From Oligoflexia bacterium (GTDB lineage Bacteria > Bdellovibrionota_C > UBA2361 > JAFLCA01): a DNA stretch of 64,000 nucleotides. Position numbers and translations under genes: made by a program. Shown one piece after another: positions 60,875-64,000 of the stretch (position 1 is its first letter; each line of letters begins with the position of its first letter). The notes beneath the pieces are model-generated. The model did no database searches and was not told the DNA's origin. It was given only the letters and a program-made list of their open reading frames with translations. The stretch is from NCBI GenBank assembly GCA_019694465.1, contig JAIBBV010000004.1, forward strand, positions 1 to 64,000. The letters run 5' to 3'.

Positions 60875-61007
60875 TGGTTACCTCTAACGAGACACTTTGT
60901 ATCTCAACTTTGGTAAGTATATGAAATTGTTGGCTGCTAAGCAAGAAATGCATTGAGTAAGGTGCCTTCAATTACTTGAGTATTATTAGGTAGTTGGCTA
61001 TGTGCCG

Positions 61008-61901
61008 CTACTGCAAGTTCTGCTGAGGCACCAAGGTGATATTTATCTGCGCGGACTGCGCCAACAGTGCATTTGTACCTGGTTCTACGGCCACCGCTCT
61101 TGCAAACAGTGTGGTTGGTTCGCTTACAACATCAACTGGAAGATTAAAAACGACACTCCCATTTTGCATGGTTTGTACGTAATTTTGGATACTGAGAATG
61201 AAGTAGATATCACTGGAACTGGTTGGGAAATCGACTGTTACGTTGTTTGCAAAAGTTAAAGTCGTTTGGCCGCTTCCAAGGGTTCCAAGCACGAGTACTA
61301 TGGAGTTCCCATTAACGCTGCTATTTACTCCACCCAAGGCTGAAATCGAAAAAATAGCAGTTTGGAATGAGCTAAACGATGTTTGGTTAACAGAAAGGCT
61401 GATTTGAGCCGGAATAGTAGTCGGGGTGGCACTAGGCTGTGGGGTGGGTGTAGGAGTCGAAGGCACTGGCCCTGGCGTGTTGGTTTCAGCAGCAGTAGGA
61501 ACGGGAGTAGGAGTAGCCTCCTCCAACGGAGTCTCATCAACTAGCACTACTGCAGTATTCTCTGTGTTCAATTGTAGCGATAATGCTACGGGGACCTGTA
61601 CAGGAGATATAGTAGTCACTAGTTCAGTGCTACCGATTGAGAAGGATAGCTGGTCGGCGCCCGGTGGCACGTACAGTAGAAATGCGCCTTGGCTATCGGT
61701 AACGGAATCCTCAGTACCGGCCTTTACTTGCACTCCCGCCAGCGGCTGTCCATTTGAGTCGATTAGAAGGCCGCGCACTTCTATAGTCGTATCCGTTGTT
61801 CCACGAGTTCCACCACCACAAGCCGATAAAAGGGCTGCCATTGCCACTACTAGCGCTATACAAGTAGCGACAAGTAGCGAATGTGTGGAAGAACGATGCA
61901 T
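61008..61901 (-). CDS. Lipoprotein with carboxypeptidase-regulatory-like domain
   Basis: 297 residues. The signal peptide ends at the lipobox LLSAC. Residues about 40-110 form a carboxypeptidase-regulatory-like (transthyretin-like) fold: IEVRGLLIDSNGQPLAGVQVKAG and SVTDSQGAFLLYVPPG. A Pro/Thr-rich linker (TPTPVPTAAETNTPGPVP) joins it to a C-terminal beta-rich domain with NQTSF and DIYFILSIQNY. This is a typical surface lipoprotein. AGAGG precedes the ATG. Its 3' neighbour on the same strand is the EF-hand-like protein. Function unknown. Confidence 0.75.
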   Translation of the reverse strand: MHRSSTHSLLVATCIALVVAMAALLSACGGGTRGTTDTTIEVRGLLIDSNGQPLAGVQVKAGTEDSVTDSQGAFLLYVPPGADQLSFSIGSTELVTTISPVQVPVALSLQLNTENTAVVLVDETPLEEATPTPVPTAAETNTPGPVPSTPTPTPQPSATPTTIPAQISLSVNQTSFSSFQTAIFSISALGGVNSSVNGNSIVLVLGTLGSGQTTLTFANNVTVDFPTSSSDIYFILSIQNYVQTMQNGSVVFNLPVDVVSEPTTLFARAVAVEPGTNALLAQSAQINITLVPQQNLQ

Positions 61902-62151
61902 AATAGTACCTCTTTAATTGGTACCAGTTCTGGCGCTAAGGAACCATATGCTTGATCGGACTAATAGGGACATCACTCAAGCTTTTGGCTCCTCATAATG
62001 TATAAGGGGGATGGGGTACCTCCTCCCCCTGGTTATTTCGCCCTTTTAGCCAGAGCCAATATAGACCTTTTTGGGTTATACTAGCTAAGCGGCTTGAAAC
62101 ATTGAGGTTGTTACTCTATGCTTTTTCATAGCGAAATAGCGAAGCAAGCTC
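61902..62151. other. Divergent spacer upstream of DUF6502 gene
   Basis: 250 bases, with no gene. It presumably carries promoters in both directions; GTATAAGGG and TTTTTGGG-type stretches are too weak to name. Confidence 0.3.
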
Positions 62152-63003
62152 ATGTCGTACGTTATGGTGGCCGACAGAGCTTATGTGCGTTTCGCCCACA
62201 CTATGGATTTTAATATACGAAATACACTTATCGCATGTTTGAGGACGGTCTTAAGGCCGGTGCTGCAGTTTTGCTTGCGCTGGTCGCTGACTATCCAAGA
62301 CTTACTTGAGTCAGCTAAGGTCGTTTTTCTTGAGGTGGCGGCAGATGAAATTCGTCGCCAGGGAAAGGAACCAAACGTTAGTAGGCTTAGTGTTATGACA
62401 GGCCTGCGCCGCCGCGAGGTTATGCGAATTTGGCGTGACCAGGACGAGAAGTCCTCCAGTTTTGGTCTAATTACTCGCGTTATTGGAATGTGGCAGCAAA
62501 GCAAGCGCTTCCAGGGTAAGAACGGTAAGCCCCGCGTGTTAAGTTTAGATGGTGAAAATAGTGAGTTTAATCGCTTAGTCCAGAGCATCAGCACGGACCT
62601 TCATCCTGGAACTGTCCTGTTTGAATTAGAGCGCCTGCAGCTTGTTACGCGTAGTGAGGACGGCTTACTCCTTAAAGTGGAATCATACTTCCCCAAGGCT
62701 GATCCTAAGGAGGCGTTTACAATGTTGGCGCATGACACGGCTGATTTAATATCGGCGGCAGAAGAGAATATTCTAGGTAGCAAAAAGCGCCAAAACCTTC
62801 ATCTTACAACGGAATATGATAATATTCGTATCGATGAGTTACCACAGATTGAACAGTGGTTCCTTGAAGAAGGTAAGAAAATTCACGAGCGCGCTCGTCA
62901 GTTTCTATCCAAATTCGACCAATCGCTAAATCCAAAGCGCGGAGCCGACGCTGGAGCGCGAGTCGTATTGGGTACATTTAGCCGTACTCAAGCTAAAAAG
63001 TAG
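62152..63003 (+). CDS. DUF6502-family protein
   Basis: 283 residues. The N-terminal section (VLRPVLQFCLRWSLTIQDLLESAKVVFLEVAADEI, then NVSRLSVMTGLRRREVMRIW) is characteristic of DUF6502, in which a short helix-turn-helix-like segment follows a helical region. The C-terminal part is charged and soluble. DNA binding is plausible from the segment NVSRLSVMTGLRRREV, but no target is known. ATG at 62203 is an alternative, shorter start that begins closer to the conserved block. Confidence 0.72.
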   Translation: MSYVMVADRAYVRFAHTMDFNIRNTLIACLRTVLRPVLQFCLRWSLTIQDLLESAKVVFLEVAADEIRRQGKEPNVSRLSVMTGLRRREVMRIWRDQDEKSSSFGLITRVIGMWQQSKRFQGKNGKPRVLSLDGENSEFNRLVQSISTDLHPGTVLFELERLQLVTRSEDGLLLKVESYFPKADPKEAFTMLAHDTADLISAAEENILGSKKRQNLHLTTEYDNIRIDELPQIEQWFLEEGKKIHERARQFLSKFDQSLNPKRGADAGARVVLGTFSRTQAKK

Positions 63004-63359
63004 TTACATCACAATAAAGCAGGTCACAAATTTTCCTATGGGCGACGCCCGATAGCTCTGCTTTGCCTGCAACCTGCTGAAATGTCAGGGTAAGATCGCA
63101 ACGAGATTTTTTTGAAAAAATGATGTGCATAACGCACATCATTTGGTAATATGAACATATTATAGTTAAGACGTTTGAAACTGCCGGGCCATTCTCCGGA
63201 ATGGTCCTAGACAGGGACGGACATCGAGACAACCAAAATAACAACCAAGCCCACTTTGAGGGGATGGGACGAGGAACACACACAACCAAAGCAACCACCC
63301 TCCCCCGTTCTCTCACTGGCATTCAGTGTGGCATCAGAGGATTCTGATGCCACACTGGT
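63004..63359. other. Intergenic region with several hairpins
   Basis: No gene. It holds AAATGATGTGC/GCACATCATTT (63118-63144), a short TAATATG/CATATTA stem just after, and a perfect 15-bp inverted repeat CAGTGTGGCATCAGA/TCTGATGCCACACTG (63324-63357). The first is suited to terminate the DUF6502 transcript but is followed by TTGG and not by a clear T-run. Confidence 0.5.
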
Positions 63360-63776
63360 GTGTCAGTTCTAAAGCTCTTAATTCTTAAGCTAATCCCTCT
63401 ACAGCACCTTAATGAGCTTACTAGTCATCGTTCCCAAGGAAAGCTCGCCTACGAAATATTCCTAGAGATTTCTTACATAGGCGCAGAGCTAAGTGATTTG
63501 AGCGGGAGCAACTTACCTACTATTCAGGATACGTGGTTAACTATGCTTGCAGCTGAAGAACTAACTATTGATCCAGAATTTGAGCGACAGCAGCCGCCAC
63601 TTCCAGTAAAGAGGGTTGGCCTGCGCATGGTGCACGTATTGGGCGCGCTCGTAATAATGTGCGAAGTTCTGTTTCTGACTTGGTTAGTAGACTACAACTT
63701 GAAGCAAGTTCCTCGCTCAGAAGTTGAGCGCATTTACAGAAACGCTGGACAAGCAGTAAGAAATAGCTTTCGCTAA
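63360..63776 (+). CDS. Hypothetical protein with one membrane span
   Basis: 138 residues starting at GTG, no better start in frame. The N-terminal 80 residues are soluble, then a membrane span (about 88-110), then a soluble basic tail. No family recognised. The start codon is placed three bases after a 15-bp hairpin, so its translation may be regulated or the true gene may differ. Treat as tentative. Confidence 0.35.
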   Translation: MSVLKLLILKLIPLQHLNELTSHRSQGKLAYEIFLEISYIGAELSDLSGSNLPTIQDTWLTMLAAEELTIDPEFERQQPPLPVKRVGLRMVHVLGALVIMCEVLFLTWLVDYNLKQVPRSEVERIYRNAGQAVRNSFR

Positions 63777-64000
63777 GCTTGCCTCAAAAATCGATTACCC
63801 GTAAGAAGGGCGCCAGGCAGAATAAAGGGCGCTAAATCAAGTTCTTCCACATTTTATCCGCTTGTCCCAGGTGCGGTTACATAGCGGCTCGATGTAGATT
63901 AAGCTCCCGGTAGCCAATATAATATCCGCAGATTGGTAAGTTCTGCGCCTTTTGGGGGTGTATAGGCTAACATCCCATACAAGATAACTTCGTGGAATTG
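63777..64000. other. Window end, no gene seen
   Basis: 224 bases without a supported gene or repeat. Confidence 0.3.

Noticed and set aside
60555-60887. Open frame antisense to the EF-hand-like small protein
   Set aside because: The leftward frame has a good ribosome-binding site and a calcium-loop motif; the rightward one is Ala/Pro/Ser-rich without features, so it is a shadow.
63978-63990. ATAACTTCGT, resembling half of a loxP arm
   Set aside because: Only about ten bases match and there is no inverted partner arm, so it is chance.
1-64000. CRISPR array or rRNA operon
   Set aside because: I saw no regularly spaced direct repeats of CRISPR size and no rRNA signature sequences on either strand.

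Overview
The window reads as chromosomal DNA of a Gram-negative, probably 'deltaproteobacterium-like' bacterium. The signs are lipoproteins with lipoboxes, an MsbA-type exporter, FliG, Aat with ClpS/ClpA, and menaquinone synthesis by the futalosine route (mqnC, mqnD and a UbiD-family decarboxylase). No phage or plasmid backbone, rRNA operon or CRISPR array is seen. The precise lineage cannot be fixed from the sequence alone.

Layout. 1-9 kb: a TrpRS N-terminal half ending in a stop at the window edge, a response regulator, a repeat copy, a secreted serine-hydrolase-like protein, then divergent mqnC and mqnD; mqnD leads a tight four-gene run with an FGGY kinase, a DHH phosphoesterase and a GT87-like membrane protein. 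9-12.4 kb is accessory: a HAF-type secreted protein, a winged-helix/nucleotidyltransferase pair resembling a toxin-antitoxin module, and a decayed IS3-type transposase containing a copy of a small repeat. 12.4-25 kb is mainly cell-surface glycan machinery (three polytopic GT-C-like proteins, an OafA-type acyltransferase with SGNH domain, a GT2 transferase, a carbamoyltransferase with SxtJ), plus an HDOD-like protein, tRNA-Ala(GGC) and tRNA-Pro(GGG) with an odd partial duplicate. 25-33 kb: aat, a candidate small RNA, clpS-clpA, ung, an intact copy of the small repeat, rsgA, a holin-4-like protein and an intergenic cluster of strong hairpins. 33-46 kb: a Yip1 protein, a lone fliG, a nucleotidyltransferase, a GT90 glycosyltransferase, a UbiD-family decarboxylase, a crotonase lacking the hydratase glutamates, a large radical SAM protein with DUF952, and a ribosomal protein bS18 carrying an N-terminal RRM domain. 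46-64 kb: a receiver-DHp protein, an ABC exporter, SH3b/M48/CHASE2-cyclase genes, a pair of secreted proteins, a SWIM-SNF2 helicase, exported proteins and a DUF6502 protein.

The most unusual item is the RRM-bS18 fusion, a ribosomal protein with a second RNA-binding domain, encoded away from the usual rpsF-rpsR-rplI neighbourhood. Next come the tRNA-Pro partial duplication with a hairpin inserted at the anticodon-loop position, the repeat family whose end supplies the rsgA stop codon, the hairpin cluster at 32.4-32.6 kb, and the small RNA upstream of clpS. No database search was possible: family names rest on recognised motifs, and novelty statements are inferences.
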